DNA of 64,000 nt from Leptolyngbya ohadii IS1 (GTDB lineage: Bacteria > Cyanobacteriota > Cyanobacteriia > Elainellales > Elainellaceae): positions 2,447,080 through 2,511,079 of the forward strand of contig NZ_NKFP01000006.1 in the NCBI RefSeq assembly GCF_002215035.1, given 5' to 3'. Shown here piece by piece: positions 9,710-18,461 of the stretch. Below the pieces are notes generated by a model that did not search any database, was not told the DNA's origin, and saw nothing but the letters and a program-made list of their open reading frames with translations. The position numbers were made by a program, and so were the translations under genes. Position 1 is the stretch's first letter, and each line of letters starts with the position of its first letter.

Positions 9710-10769
9710 CTATCGAACTAGCTGTGCTGTTGCCGCTGCAATTTGCCGTTCCGACTGACCTGCCACTGTCCAGGAGATTGCTTGGATATCCAGAGTAGAA
9801 ATGGAAGGGCTAACCGTATATCGCGATCGAAAGCCAACCGTTGCGCCCGGCTGTACCACAACCGAAATCACCTCCTCCTTGCCCGTTTCAACCAATCCCG
9901 CAACCTGGGCGGAAGTCCCTTTATAGACGATCGAAACCTGAGTAATGGGCTGATTGGTGTGGTTGGTAATGCAGCCTGTAATAGGTGTTTCAACGCCTGA
10001 ACCCGACTCCTCGAATGCAACATTGGTCAGTTCAACCTTCGGCTGTTCAGGTTGCACCTGTTCAGTTTTCGCCTGCTGACCGGACGTTCCGATCGATCGA
10101 GACGAAGACGGGCAAAACACTTCTCCTCCTACAATATTTGCCTTCGCCAGGGCAGGAACTTCTACGATCGGCTGGTTCGCTTTGCGTGCAGCATCGGCTA
10201 ATTTGCGATCGAATCCTTGGAGCTGGCGTCGGGCTGCCGGGTAGAAAGAGCTGCTGCGGGGCACCGCTTTGAGAACGTTAACTGCCGTTTGCCACTGCTT
10301 CGCAATCAGTTTCCAATCATCAACGGATTGAGCCGACTGGGATAGTAATTGCGCGCGATCGGCGAAGGTCTGTGCCTGCTGCAAAGGCTTAACTCTAGCT
10401 TGAAGGGTGGTCTGATGATGTGCCTGGCTGGAGGTCTGGCTGGAGGTCTGATGATGTAAGTTTTTTTCAGGCTGGGAAGGGTTCGGAGCATCATTTGACT
10501 GCAAAGCAGGAGCTAGCTGAGAGGCTTTACCTGTAGACCCCTGGATGCTCAGCAAGACGAAGGTTACTAACCCTAGCGAAGTGGTTCCCCACAGGAAGAC
10601 AACCTGCCAGAGCCAGGAATGCGGCTCAGCGGCTTTTAGCGGTTGGGTAGCGGGTTCGCAATCAGCAACAGCTTTACGAGTTTGCACAAAGGCAGGGCGT
10701 TCCTGAATCACCAGTGCGGGGGCTGTTGCCGAAGCAGTGGAGACTTGATTCCAACGTTTATCAACTCTA
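9710..10769 (-). pseudogene. 3' portion of a membrane-protein gene split by the IS630 element
   Basis: This open frame begins inside the IS end (a GTG in the terminal repeat), so its apparent start is an artefact. From VDKRWNQVSTAS onward it is host sequence: one membrane segment (WLWQVVFLWGTTSLGLVTFVLL), a Gln/His-rich linker with SQTSSQAHHQT repeats, a coiled region and a C-terminal beta domain resembling a FxLyD-like extracellular module (ITGCITNHTNQPITQVSIVYK). Joined to 12059-12200 with one TA removed, the gene is 1200 bases (399 residues) without a stop. Function unknown. It is the last gene of the minus-strand run that starts with the prepilins. Confidence 0.85.
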
Positions 10770-10798
10770 GTACTTGGCGGCACAAGTAAGCCAACGAA

Positions 10799-11599
10799 TT
10801 AGATTACCAACAATTTACCCTTAAACGTCCATTGCAGGGGCTTTGCCATCGTCTGGTTGAAGTAGTCAATGAACGCTAAAAGTTGCCCCTTCAAGTCGGC
10901 TTTCGAGCAGAAGTTGCCACGCCTCAACAGTTTTCGCGTCAAAATACTGAACCACACCTCAATTTGATTCAGCCAGGAGCAATGTTTAGGCGTGTAGTGG
11001 AAGACAATGCGATGCGTGGGGTCGGATAAGAACGCAGCACGGGAGTGCATCGATTGCAGAATCCCACACTTGCCTTTGATGCCCAAGTCAGTGTCGATGC
11101 CTTCCCACTGTGCCACTAGACGCACTAAGCTCTCAGACTGATGAGTGTTGAGACAATCACTTACCAAATGCCAGCGTTGCACACTCTTGTCACTTGTCAG
11201 GAGTTGTTGCACATGAGCGGCAAAATCGGCTTCAGTGCGACGCTCACCAATCGTGGGACTGACAATGCTGCCAGTGGCGACATCAAAGTTGGCAATCAAA
11301 CATTGCGTGCCATGCCGAATGTACTCAAACTCGCGTTTCTGGACCTGCCCCGGACGAGTTGGTGCATCAGTGTACTGGCGTTGCAAGGCTTGAATCCCCG
11401 TCATCTCGTCGATTGATATCACCCGTTCTCCTTGCTGCAACAGCGTTGGCGCGTCCAGGTACAGTTGCGAGACTTCAGCCACTTTCGTCTCAAATTCTGG
11501 GTCGTAGGGGGGGGTGAAGCCAGTAACGGCTTTTGTGCGGTTTGATTTCGGCTTGCTCCAGCAACCGTTCCACATGACGCGGACTAATACTTTCGACAA
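10799..11599 (-). CDS. IS630 transposase, catalytic part (ORF B)
   Basis: This frame carries the DDE nuclease domain: Asp64 in VISIDEMTG, Asp148 in [10 protein letters not shown], and Glu214 in [11 protein letters not shown], the usual IS630 arrangement. Homologous protein begins only at about residue 29 (TPPYDPEFE), right after the poly-C run shared with ORF A. The upstream residues and the start codon at 11599 are therefore probably not used alone. The product is most likely made by a -1 frameshift from ORF A. Confidence 0.9.
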   Translation of the reverse strand: MSKVLVRVMWNGCWSKPKSNRTKAVTGFTPPYDPEFETKVAEVSQLYLDAPTLLQQGERVISIDEMTGIQALQRQYTDAPTRPGQVQKREFEYIRHGTQCLIANFDVATGSIVSPTIGERRTEADFAAHVQQLLTSDKSVQRWHLVSDCLNTHQSESLVRLVAQWEGIDTDLGIKGKCGILQSMHSRAAFLSDPTHRIVFHYTPKHCSWLNQIEVWFSILTRKLLRRGNFCSKADLKGQLLAFIDYFNQTMAKPLQWTFKGKLLVI

Positions 11600-12002
11600 T
11601 GCCCCGTTTGACTAACTCATCCGCCAGCTCCCGCCCCGTCCAATGGCTAATCGGTCGTCCGCTTAACCCTGGGTCTTCACAAGCGATTGCCATTAATTGC
11701 ACCTGTTGTTCCAGTGTAAATTTCGCTGGTGCGCCCGGACGTTCAGCATCGGATAATCGCTCTGCTATCGGCAAGTTGCTCTCGGCTAACTCTAACCAGC
11801 GGTGTCGCCATAGCCTTGCCATATCCAGACTGATATCTAACTCACGCGCGATCTGAGCATGATTCTTGCCTTCATTGGCTTTCAGCACGATGCGTCCCCG
11901 TTGCGCGATCTGCTGCGGCGTACTCGGACGTTTGACGATCTGTTCGAGGCTGGCTTTTTCACTCTCGGTCAAACTCAACGATTGCGGGCGGCGTCCAGGC
12001 AT
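11490..12002 (-). CDS. IS630 transposase, DNA-binding part (ORF A)
   Basis: The 170-residue frame starts [16 protein letters not shown] and contains a helix-turn-helix ([20 protein letters not shown], then [13 protein letters not shown]) followed by a second HTH/winged segment ([23 protein letters not shown] region). It ends soon after a run of eight C (G on the plus strand at 11507-11514). One C fewer, or a -1 shift at that run, joins it smoothly to the catalytic frame through WLHPPYDPEF. Confidence 0.9.
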   Translation of the reverse strand: MPGRRPQSLSLTESEKASLEQIVKRPSTPQQIAQRGRIVLKANEGKNHAQIARELDISLDMARLWRHRWLELAESNLPIAERLSDAERPGAPAKFTLEQQVQLMAIACEDPGLSGRPISHWTGRELADELVKRGIVESISPRHVERLLEQAEIKPHKSRYWLHPPLRPRI

Positions 12003-12058
12003 ACAGCATTCTCTAAACCCTACCCCTCAATAATAGGTTTACTTCTGCCGCCAAGTAC

Positions 12059-12200
12059 TAGGTACATTTATTACAGATTCATGAATTGCAGGTTCACCCA
12101 CTGCATGATTAGGATCAGCAGACAATTCCCGCACAAAGGTTTCCTGGGAGATAACCTGATTCTTTTCATCGACAAAGAAATCAATTTTCTGGAATGACAT
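12059..12200 (-). pseudogene. 5' portion of the gene split by the IS630 element
   Basis: An ATG at 12200 opens MSFQKIDFFVDEKNQVISQE and stays open for 47 codons up to the IS junction. The codon at the junction (CCT-AG) continues in frame into the fragment at 9710-10769 (AGA-GTT-GAT) when the IS and one TA are removed. No separate function can be expected for this fragment. Confidence 0.85.
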
Positions 12201-12286
12201 ACGACTCAAGCTCTAGCAGAATGAGGGAACTCTGTAGATCCCTGCTGGAATGACAACTTTTCTTATCCCTAACTCAACAAGGATGA

Positions 12287-12333
12287 ATTATTCAGAGAAT
12301 AGATTATTCAGGGAATAGATTGCTCAGGGATTG
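12287..12333 (+). repeat. 16-bp degenerate tandem repeat, three copies
   Basis: The units are ATTATTCAGAGAATAG, ATTATTCAGGGAATAG and ATTGCTCAGGGATTG. The last copy runs into the 3' end of the minus-strand gene at 12324-12758. Confidence 0.85.
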
Positions 12334-12758
12334 CAGTAACTTATAGGTGAATGAATATGGGACTTGGAATCATGGAACATGACTGCTTTATACGCTGCTG
12401 TTGCTGCTTCACGACAGCCAGCATTTGCCAGAGAATCTGCCAGGGCAACGTGTTCTTGCTGCGTATGGAAGCTTTGTAAGCGCTTGTTATACCGCTCAAC
12501 TTCCGAAGCATAGTATTCCTGATTCGACTTAGAAACTGGCGGAAGAACGGTTTGCGTATGGGTCTGGGCTACGGTACTGGTTCTGTGATTTGGAGCAACC
12601 AGAATTAGGCCGTTGACGATCGCCGCTGTCAGTAAAATTAGCCGTTGCAGTGAATAGCCATTAGAGTTTGCGCTCTGCAAGATCGATCGTTTAGCGGACT
12701 GATTCGCAGAACCGTGAAGTGCATTCTTTTGAACCGAGCGAAAAACAGGGAAATTCAT
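12324..12758 (-). CDS. Small single-pass membrane or exported protein, unknown function
   Basis: I do not recognise this 144-residue protein. It has a polar N-terminus of about 35 residues, one hydrophobic segment (about 38-56, LQRLILLTAAIVNGLILVA), then a Thr/Gln-rich region and a helical part (YYASEVERYNKRLQSFHTQQ, ALADSLANAGCREAATAAYKAV) that resembles a single tetratricopeptide-like helix pair. It lies downstream of the prepilin genes on the same strand and may belong to the same transcript. Its last codons overlap a tandem repeat. A real gene is likely because of the coherent membrane segment and helical part. Confidence 0.6.
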   Translation of the reverse strand: MNFPVFRSVQKNALHGSANQSAKRSILQSANSNGYSLQRLILLTAAIVNGLILVAPNHRTSTVAQTHTQTVLPPVSKSNQEYYASEVERYNKRLQSFHTQQEHVALADSLANAGCREAATAAYKAVMFHDSKSHIHSPISYCNP

Positions 12759-12870
12759 AGACCTTCAGGGAGAAACAATAGGATTCGCGTAAAAACAGGA
12801 TCAGAATAAAAACCAGATGAAAGTTAGATGAAAGCCAAAGGAATTCGGCGTAAATCGATCGCCTTTGAAC

Positions 12871-13509
12871 CTAGAAACTGCGGGCTGTAACCTGGCTACT
12901 CGTCATGTAGGTGCCGCCCGTACCACCAGAGGAATTGGGCAAGGCACCGTACAGAAAAAGCGCTGTTGTACGATTACTTGCCGTCGGGATATCGCTTTGC
13001 ATACAGGCATAGAACCCGCTTGCGCCAACTCGTGTCATTCCCGTCGGGCAGGTAGGGAGCGTTGCTGGAGCGGAAAGCGCATCCACTAAAATCGAATCTC
13101 GCGTCACGCTGGCAGCCACTTCTCGACGATGGATCACTGCCCCTCTCGCCCAGGAACTGCTGCTACAGCTGCTCACGTAATACTGGATCAGACGACCATC
13201 AGGTAGCGACAGGTTTAATACGCCCGTTGAGGTTCCCCCGCAGGTAGATGACGGAATTGCTGCACTGTCAGGTCTGGAAATATTTCTCGCCATCCGAATT
13301 TCATCTGCTATAAACTCTAGCGTCCGGCTTTGATTAGTACGCTGGGTCACTTCCAGATTGTTTCGTCGCTCTGCTTGCAGGGCTGCAACAAGTCCCTGAC
13401 CTGCCAAGCCTACCACCAAGCTCGTGAGAACCAGAGCAACCAGTAATTCGGTCAGCGTAAAACCCGCTGAGGAACAGGATGCCATGATTGCCAGATACAG
13501 TCTTTTCAT
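12871..13509 (-). CDS. Prepilin-like protein (PilW/GspJ type)
   Basis: A type IV prepilin leader is clear: a short leader ending in Gly16, then FTLTELLVALVLTSLVVGLAG with Glu at +5, the signature for PilD cleavage and methylation. The remaining 190 residues form a pseudopilin head with Cys pairs (PSSTCGG, SSCSSSS, PTCPTG, YACMQS). It is one of four consecutive pilin-like genes read in the order 15006-16370, 14235-14966, 13595-14164, 12871-13509. Minor pilins of this kind prime type IV pili or a type II-like secretion pseudopilus. In filamentous cyanobacteria related clusters (hps) serve hormogonium polysaccharide secretion; which applies here is not decided by sequence. Confidence 0.9.
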   Translation of the reverse strand: MKRLYLAIMASCSSAGFTLTELLVALVLTSLVVGLAGQGLVAALQAERRNNLEVTQRTNQSRTLEFIADEIRMARNISRPDSAAIPSSTCGGTSTGVLNLSLPDGRLIQYYVSSCSSSSWARGAVIHRREVAASVTRDSILVDALSAPATLPTCPTGMTRVGASGFYACMQSDIPTASNRTTALFLYGALPNSSGGTGGTYMTSSQVTARSF

Positions 13510-13526
13510 CGTTTCCGTAGGACTAA

Positions 13527-13600
13527 GTGATTTATGAGTCGGTGAATTGATGAGTGAGCAAATTTATAAGTCAGCAAATTTATGAGTAGACGAATTAGGG
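13527..13600 (+). repeat. Degenerate short tandem repeats between prepilin genes
   Basis: About five imperfect units built on ATTTATGAGT / GAATTGATGAGT / AAATTTATAAGT occupy the spacer between two prepilin genes. The pattern resembles other short tandem arrays in this window. Confidence 0.6.
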
Positions 13601-14164
13601 ACGGCAGTTTTGATCACTCAAGGTTGTTCCGCTGTAAGTTCCTGTCTTCACAAACCCCAAAGGAGCAGAAACCACCACACAGCGTCGCGTTCCAGACGCA
13701 CCGGAGGAAATGACGATCGTGATTGGAGCAGACAGAAAAGCCCCACTCGAATCCGTGATCGCACCCTTAATATTGAACCGGAATGATGAGACTGACGATT
13801 GCAGCGACACTCCCCTCAACTCGCGATTTCCACTCAGGAGGCAACCGCCCATCACCCTCGTACTATCCAGCGTGATCGCACAGGGACGACTATTCCGAAC
13901 GGCTTGCCGCTGCGCTTCCTGTAAGGCTCCCTGCACCTGAGTCACAGCATTATTCGTGCGATAGCGTGCGTAGAAACCCAGCAGTCCCGGAACTGCGATT
14001 GTGCTAAGAATACCGACGATCGCCACCGCAATCAAAGCTTCAACGAGGGTAAAACCTTGCATGAAAGCGATCGGATCACGACTCATCCATCGCCCATGAA
14101 GGGGACGACTCTTGAAACGCATTCCCCCTGAATCCATCTGTTGTTGAAGCTGTTTTCTAAGCAT
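13595..14164 (-). CDS. Prepilin-like protein (GspH/FimT type)
   Basis: The mature N-terminus is GFTLVEALIAVAIVGILSTI, with Glu at +5, preceded by a long positively charged leader of about 36 residues. A GspH/FimT-like head follows (QEAQRQAVRNSRPCAITLD), with a Cys pair and a C-terminal VVVSAPLGFVKTG strand typical of FimT minor pilins. A shorter leader is possible if translation starts at an internal Met near residue 34 (MQGFTLVEA). It is in the middle of the four-gene prepilin run and presumably co-transcribed. Confidence 0.9.
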   Translation of the reverse strand: MLRKQLQQQMDSGGMRFKSRPLHGRWMSRDPIAFMQGFTLVEALIAVAIVGILSTIAVPGLLGFYARYRTNNAVTQVQGALQEAQRQAVRNSRPCAITLDSTRVMGGCLLSGNRELRGVSLQSSVSSFRFNIKGAITDSSGAFLSAPITIVISSGASGTRRCVVVSAPLGFVKTGTYSGTTLSDQNCRP

Positions 14165-14234
14165 TTTTTAAACTTTTTCCAGATTTGTCCCAAACTTTCT
14201 TCGAGCCTTCTTCCAACTTTTTCCAAACATACTT

Positions 14235-14966
14235 TTAAGCACTGGGACACTGAAAAGCAGCCGTTGGAATGACTTCCGTGTACATTCTGGCGACTGGAGT
14301 ACTGGCTCCCGACTGTGCAACAGTATAGGCAACATTCAGCACTTGAAAAGGAGCATTCGTCCCAACTGTAGTGGTGCGGGAGAGGGTAAAGGTTTTATTG
14401 GAAAATCGGCGTGTTCCGCTATTGGTTACAGCAGGTAGACTTGCCCGGAGCGCTGTCGCTAAACCCAATCCGCTGGCTGTTGCTTTGCACTTGCTGATCG
14501 GACTGACCACACTGCCCTGGTTCGCTGCAAAATACAGAGGATCCGTTAGATTGATGACGTTTCCACTCACGCTTTGAATGGTGTAAATTGTGGAATCTCC
14601 CGCGATCGAAATTTGTTCCCCTGAAGCAAGTCCATAATTATTAACCAGCGTAATTTGGTTTGTTCCAGCAGAAGCATTTGATGCCAGCGCATAGGTCACG
14701 ATCGCCGCCTGATTTTTAACAAGTTCTAAATCCTGCTCGATCCAGTTATTTGCCTCTGTGACAATGCGAGCGCGATTCTTAAGTAGCGCAGACGTAAGCA
14801 AAGCATTCATGCTAAGGCTAATAAAAGCCGATAACACCACAATGCCCGCCAGCACATCAATTAAGGAAAATCCCTGCGATCGCTGATGCCTTTGCTGAGG
14901 CAATATTTTGAGCAGAAGTTTGAGAATAACTGTTAATCCTCGACCTTGATTCATGCTTTGATTCAC
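14235..14966 (-). CDS. Prepilin-like protein (PilV/GspI type) with Asp at +5
   Basis: A 32-residue basic leader ends in QGFSLIDVLAGIVVLSAFIS, a prepilin motif in which the usual Glu at +5 is Asp. The rest is a pseudopilin head of about 210 residues with an N-terminal long helix (LLKNRARIVTEANNWIEQDLELVKNQ) and a beta-rich end (FQVLNVAYTVAQSG). Asp at +5 may reduce methylation or alter assembly, by analogy with Glu5 mutants of other pilins. The neighbours on both sides are pilin-like. Confidence 0.85.
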   Translation of the reverse strand: MNQSMNQGRGLTVILKLLLKILPQQRHQRSQGFSLIDVLAGIVVLSAFISLSMNALLTSALLKNRARIVTEANNWIEQDLELVKNQAAIVTYALASNASAGTNQITLVNNYGLASGEQISIAGDSTIYTIQSVSGNVINLTDPLYFAANQGSVVSPISKCKATASGLGLATALRASLPAVTNSGTRRFSNKTFTLSRTTTVGTNAPFQVLNVAYTVAQSGASTPVARMYTEVIPTAAFQCPSA

Positions 14967-15005
14967 GCTTTCACCTCCTTATTCCAGTCCCGATCGCAAC
15001 AAAGG

Positions 15006-16370
15006 CTATAACGCGCGATCGACCCTTTCCCAATTACTGATTGGCGCGAGCTTAGGAGGCAGGTTTTGGGGCACAATTCCTTCGATCATTTCCCAATTAG
15101 CAGTTTGCCGAAACACAATATTCGATGTATTGGAACCACATCCACCGGAATTGCTCCAGTCGCGAGTCCAAACCGCTCCCCGGAATCCGCCCTGTCCTCC
15201 TCCAGAGCCTGCGACGCCAACTTCATAGTTGGGAGCCAGAATAAAGGCATCGATGTAGGTAATTCCATTCACGCAGATAGAATTGCCTACCGCACCATAA
15301 CCAAAAATTTGGAAATTTGTGGGATGGCAGTTCGGATTACTGCCGCAGTTATGCTCAATGTCCCCGCCACGCTCAATATTACCGCTGAGATAGAAAGTTA
15401 CTCTTGTGCCGGGTGTAATCGTTAGTGTTTTATTGTTCGCAATATCTAGACTATCGACCCGGTACTCGTAGACCTCAACGGCTTGCCCGCGAATTGTTTT
15501 AGGCGTGGGAACGTCTGAGGCACGAGGCAGAGTTATGTTGTCATTGATTCTGGACGATGGCAATGAATTGGGGATGTGGTTAGGTCTGGGGGGCGGGTCA
15601 GGCATCCTCAAGTTCGTTGCCATTGCCCTATAGGGTTGCTCCGTGAATGGGTCATTGCCTGTAACAGAGATGCTGCTGGGAGAAACGCTGCAATCATTCA
15701 GCAGCACACTTCCCTGAATTGTATTGTTGCCTGTCCCCCCCTCTGCAAGCCACAGTCCGGGCACTGGGACACCCTCTACATCACCTGCCAGGACGGGAAT
15801 TGTGACGCGAATTCTGTTGATGCTCTTGTGGCTAGGAGTTCGCCCTTCAATTTCAAGCACTCCCCTACCGGGCGGAGTGTTCGGCAGGCTGGAATTATTT
15901 GAAGTATAGGTATAGCTGGCTAATCGAAACTGCCCACGACTGGCATCAGCAGAATCAATATTTTGCCAGGTCATTGAGTTTGAAATAAAGTTGGTGATTT
16001 CGGTCTGGGTGAGCGTTCTGGCACTACAGCTACTGGAAAGACTCACCAAACTCGCAACCTGCGCTGACCAATCGCCGAGATTATACTGAGCAAGCAGCGC
16101 ATTTGCCGCAATAAATGCCTGAACGCGAGAAATGCCGCCATCCGCAATATTGAGGCTGGCATCTGCCTGCTGCTGCATCGTTGCCGTTACCCGATCGTCG
16201 CTAGAACGGATGAGCAGAGAGGACACAGCCATTAGAATGACCAAGCCAAACATCAGCGCCGTTGGCAGCGCAAAGCCCCGTTCGCGATTTTGAGTGGCGA
16301 TCGCTGGAAGCCTCTGGCTAAGTCCCCGGATCAGCCACAAATTGAAATTGCAGCAAAATTTGCGTGACAT
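15006..16370 (-). CDS. PilX-like pilus assembly protein
   Basis: The ATG at 16370 has a GGAG six bases before it and is preferred to the upstream start at 16412. The N-terminus reads RGFALPTALMFGLVILMAVSSLLI, a prepilin-like hydrophobic segment without Glu at +5, as in PilX-type proteins. The remainder (about 400 residues) holds a DRVTATMQQQADASLNIADGGISR helix and a beta-rich domain with Cys pairs and Gly/Asn-rich loops, much longer than proteobacterial PilX. It is the first gene of the prepilin run and probably sets its expression. A hormogonium pseudopilin role is possible. Confidence 0.8.
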   Translation of the reverse strand: MSRKFCCNFNLWLIRGLSQRLPAIATQNRERGFALPTALMFGLVILMAVSSLLIRSSDDRVTATMQQQADASLNIADGGISRVQAFIAANALLAQYNLGDWSAQVASLVSLSSSCSARTLTQTEITNFISNSMTWQNIDSADASRGQFRLASYTYTSNNSSLPNTPPGRGVLEIEGRTPSHKSINRIRVTIPVLAGDVEGVPVPGLWLAEGGTGNNTIQGSVLLNDCSVSPSSISVTGNDPFTEQPYRAMATNLRMPDPPPRPNHIPNSLPSSRINDNITLPRASDVPTPKTIRGQAVEVYEYRVDSLDIANNKTLTITPGTRVTFYLSGNIERGGDIEHNCGSNPNCHPTNFQIFGYGAVGNSICVNGITYIDAFILAPNYEVGVAGSGGGQGGFRGAVWTRDWSNSGGCGSNTSNIVFRQTANWEMIEGIVPQNLPPKLAPISNWERVDRAL

Positions 16371-17267
16371 TTTCAGCTCCGTTAACCCCGAATTGGCAGG
16401 AGAATGTAACAACCTAATATCAAGGCTGAGTTCCTGGTTTTTATGTCAGACCTGACACTGCCCCACTAGAAACAATGGGAGGCTTTCAAACAAGGTTCGC
16501 GGCAAATGACCCTGAATTTGTATCTACTGCAATCGCAATCCCCTCTAATGACTGGCGATAGGTGTAGAAGACAGCCCCCTGGAGGAGGCATTAATTTTGC
16601 TACTGACTGAGTTACTGACTGAGCTACTGACTAAGCTATTGACTGATAAGAAGCCGCTTGTAAAGACTCACTTGTAATGATCTGCACCAAATCTAAGAGA
16701 GGGATTTAGCCAAGAAAAATTCAAGGAGGTAAGCTGACCCCTTTGACGCACTGAAGCCCAGGCTGGTAGAAGCGCCGTTATCACAACCCTAAGTGAACCA
16801 TGCCGTTCCGCAGGAACACTTAGCTTTTTCCTAGCATCAACGGTTAATTCTATTCTCAGTGATACCACGCGTCTACTGCATGAAGTTACAGTTAAAATTT
16901 TTAGATATCAATTAAATATGAAGCAAATTATACCTAAAGAGGCTTGCTATTCTTAGTACCGTCTGCGACAGGGAAACGTGCTTTAAGTCTAAGAGTTTTG
17001 GCTGCCCAAATAATTGTTTGAAAAAGAAAATTTATCGTTATTTTTTAGAATTTCCTTCCTTCACAGGGAATCTAGACGTTAACGATTCCAAGCAGTTTTT
17101 CCACAAAGCGCACTTTATAGCTGACACTCCCAATCTCCAAGCACCACTCCTGCCCCAAAATTACCCACCCGACGATCGCCTCTCCTCTATACAATCGAGC
17201 ATTTCTAATCGAGCATTCCGCCCAACAGAGAAAGATTTCGCCAAGCCAAATTGAACGAGGAGGAGGA
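16371..17267. other. Intergenic region upstream of the prepilin cluster
   Basis: About 900 bases without a convincing gene. It holds a 12-bp tandem repeat (16600-16647) and AT-rich stretches near 16890-17060. The promoter of the prepilin run should lie near 16400-16500. The short frames present use TTG starts and show no family features. Confidence 0.5.
16600..16647 (+). repeat. 12-bp degenerate tandem repeat, four copies
   Basis: Four adjacent units: CTACTGACTGAG, TTACTGACTGAG, CTACTGACTAAG and CTATTGACTGAT. They lie in the spacer upstream of the prepilin cluster. Confidence 0.9.
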
Positions 17268-17936
17268 TCAGCCCGTCACAATGAGCGGATCGGGTACCGG
17301 GAACGATCGCTGCTTCAACAGAGCAAACTTCCGCTGTGCTGCATTAAAGGCATAAACGCTGCCCGACTCAATTTCATACATCCAGGCATGGAGGCTCAAA
17401 GCTCCAGCGTGCAAACGCGAACGGACAACCGGGTAGGTTTCTAGATTTTCAATTTGCGTCAGAACATTTTGCTCAATCGTAGTTTTCAGCAGACGATCCG
17501 GCGTTTCGTGAGCGTAGTTGTCCATAATCAAACGTCGGGTTGCTTCCCCATGCATCCGCAGCCAGCTATAAACCATAGGCATGGTTTCCGACAGGTTGCC
17601 GATTTGCAACAGTCCACGCATTGCGCCACAGTGGGAATGTCCGCAAACAATGATTTCCTTAATCCCCAGGGCTTGAACGGCATACTCGATCGCAGCAGCT
17701 TCGGCGATGCTGGCTGATCCATAGGTGGGAATAATATTGCCCACGTTGCGAATGACAAACAGGCGACCGGGTGGAGATTGGGTAATCAAACAGGGATCAA
17801 TTCGCGAATCGGAGCAGGCAATAAATAAAACCTCTGGAGATTGACCCTGCGAAAGCTGTTGAAACAGTTCTTGATGGGAAGGGAAATAGTTATCGTGAAA
17901 CTGATTTACACCTTCGATAATGCGAGTCAGTGGCAT
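17268..17936 (-). CDS. Beta-type carbonic anhydrase
   Basis: The active site is complete: Cys41, Asp43 and Arg45 in CSDSR, then His100 and Cys103 in CGHSHCG, which bind zinc. The motif VIRNVGNIIP (61-70) is typical of plant/cyanobacterial beta enzymes. At 222 residues it lacks the C-terminal extension that targets CcaA/IcfA to carboxysomes and has no signal peptide, so a soluble cytoplasmic form is most likely. No carboxysome genes are nearby. It interconverts CO2 and bicarbonate. Confidence 0.95.
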   Translation of the reverse strand: MPLTRIIEGVNQFHDNYFPSHQELFQQLSQGQSPEVLFIACSDSRIDPCLITQSPPGRLFVIRNVGNIIPTYGSASIAEAAAIEYAVQALGIKEIIVCGHSHCGAMRGLLQIGNLSETMPMVYSWLRMHGEATRRLIMDNYAHETPDRLLKTTIEQNVLTQIENLETYPVVRSRLHAGALSLHAWMYEIESGSVYAFNAAQRKFALLKQRSFPVPDPLIVTG

Positions 17937-18461
17937 AGAAGACTCCCTAAAATGCAGTTTGAGACAAGAGTAGTGAACTAGAGTAAAGGCTCATTGTGAG
18001 CAAATCATTCTGCATCCGAGCTAACTCATCGTGTTGCCCTATCTTTGGAGCAGGCTGCACTACCGTTAGCACCGGGGGGGCTTGCTTTACGTCGCAGGTC
18101 ATCAAAATGCAGTTATCGCCCAGTATTCCCAATTTCTCTTCCTTTGTTACTTCGCCGCGATCGACCCAATCTTGAGTATCTGTCCGATTGCGGTTTAGAC
18201 TATTAGGTCATCACAGCAAACTGCCACAGCGATCGCCTTCAACAAAAAATGTAACGAGATTGAAACAACTCTTAAACTATAGCAATAAAACTATAGTAAT
18301 AATTTGAATTACTAAAGCTAATGAATGGACAGAAAGCGAACTGACCCCTTCCCCAACTCCTTCCCTGAACCGCGTGGTAGCTCCAGTCCGGTCTTCTCCG
18401 TTAAAGTAGAAAACAATCTAGAAAACAAAGCTGCTCCCTTACTTGCAATCTTCGGACTCCC
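17937..18461. other. Intergenic region between beta carbonic anhydrase and pepP
   Basis: This divergent spacer of 525 bases must hold both promoters. A 61-codon minus-strand frame at 17947-18132 has no recognisable features and is not called. An ACTATAGCAATAA/ACTATAGTAATAA near-repeat lies at 18278-18302. Confidence 0.4.

Larger units (their letters stand above)
10770..12058 (-). mobile_element. IS630-family insertion sequence, 1289 bp
   Basis: The ends are inverted repeats that share GTACTTGGCGGCA followed by a mismatch, AAGTAA, a mismatch and CC. A TA duplication flanks the element (10768-10769 and 12059-12060) within CTAG-type sites, as expected for IS630, which targets TA. The interior encodes a two-frame transposase on the minus strand. 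Both ends are intact, so the copy is recent and possibly active. Confidence 0.93.

Noticed and set aside
17018-17254. 78-codon plus-strand frame
   Set aside because: TTG start without a ribosome-binding site in AT-rich DNA; sequence not protein-like.
17947-18132. 61-codon minus-strand frame next to beta carbonic anhydrase
   Set aside because: No motif, covers the expected promoter of the carbonic anhydrase gene.
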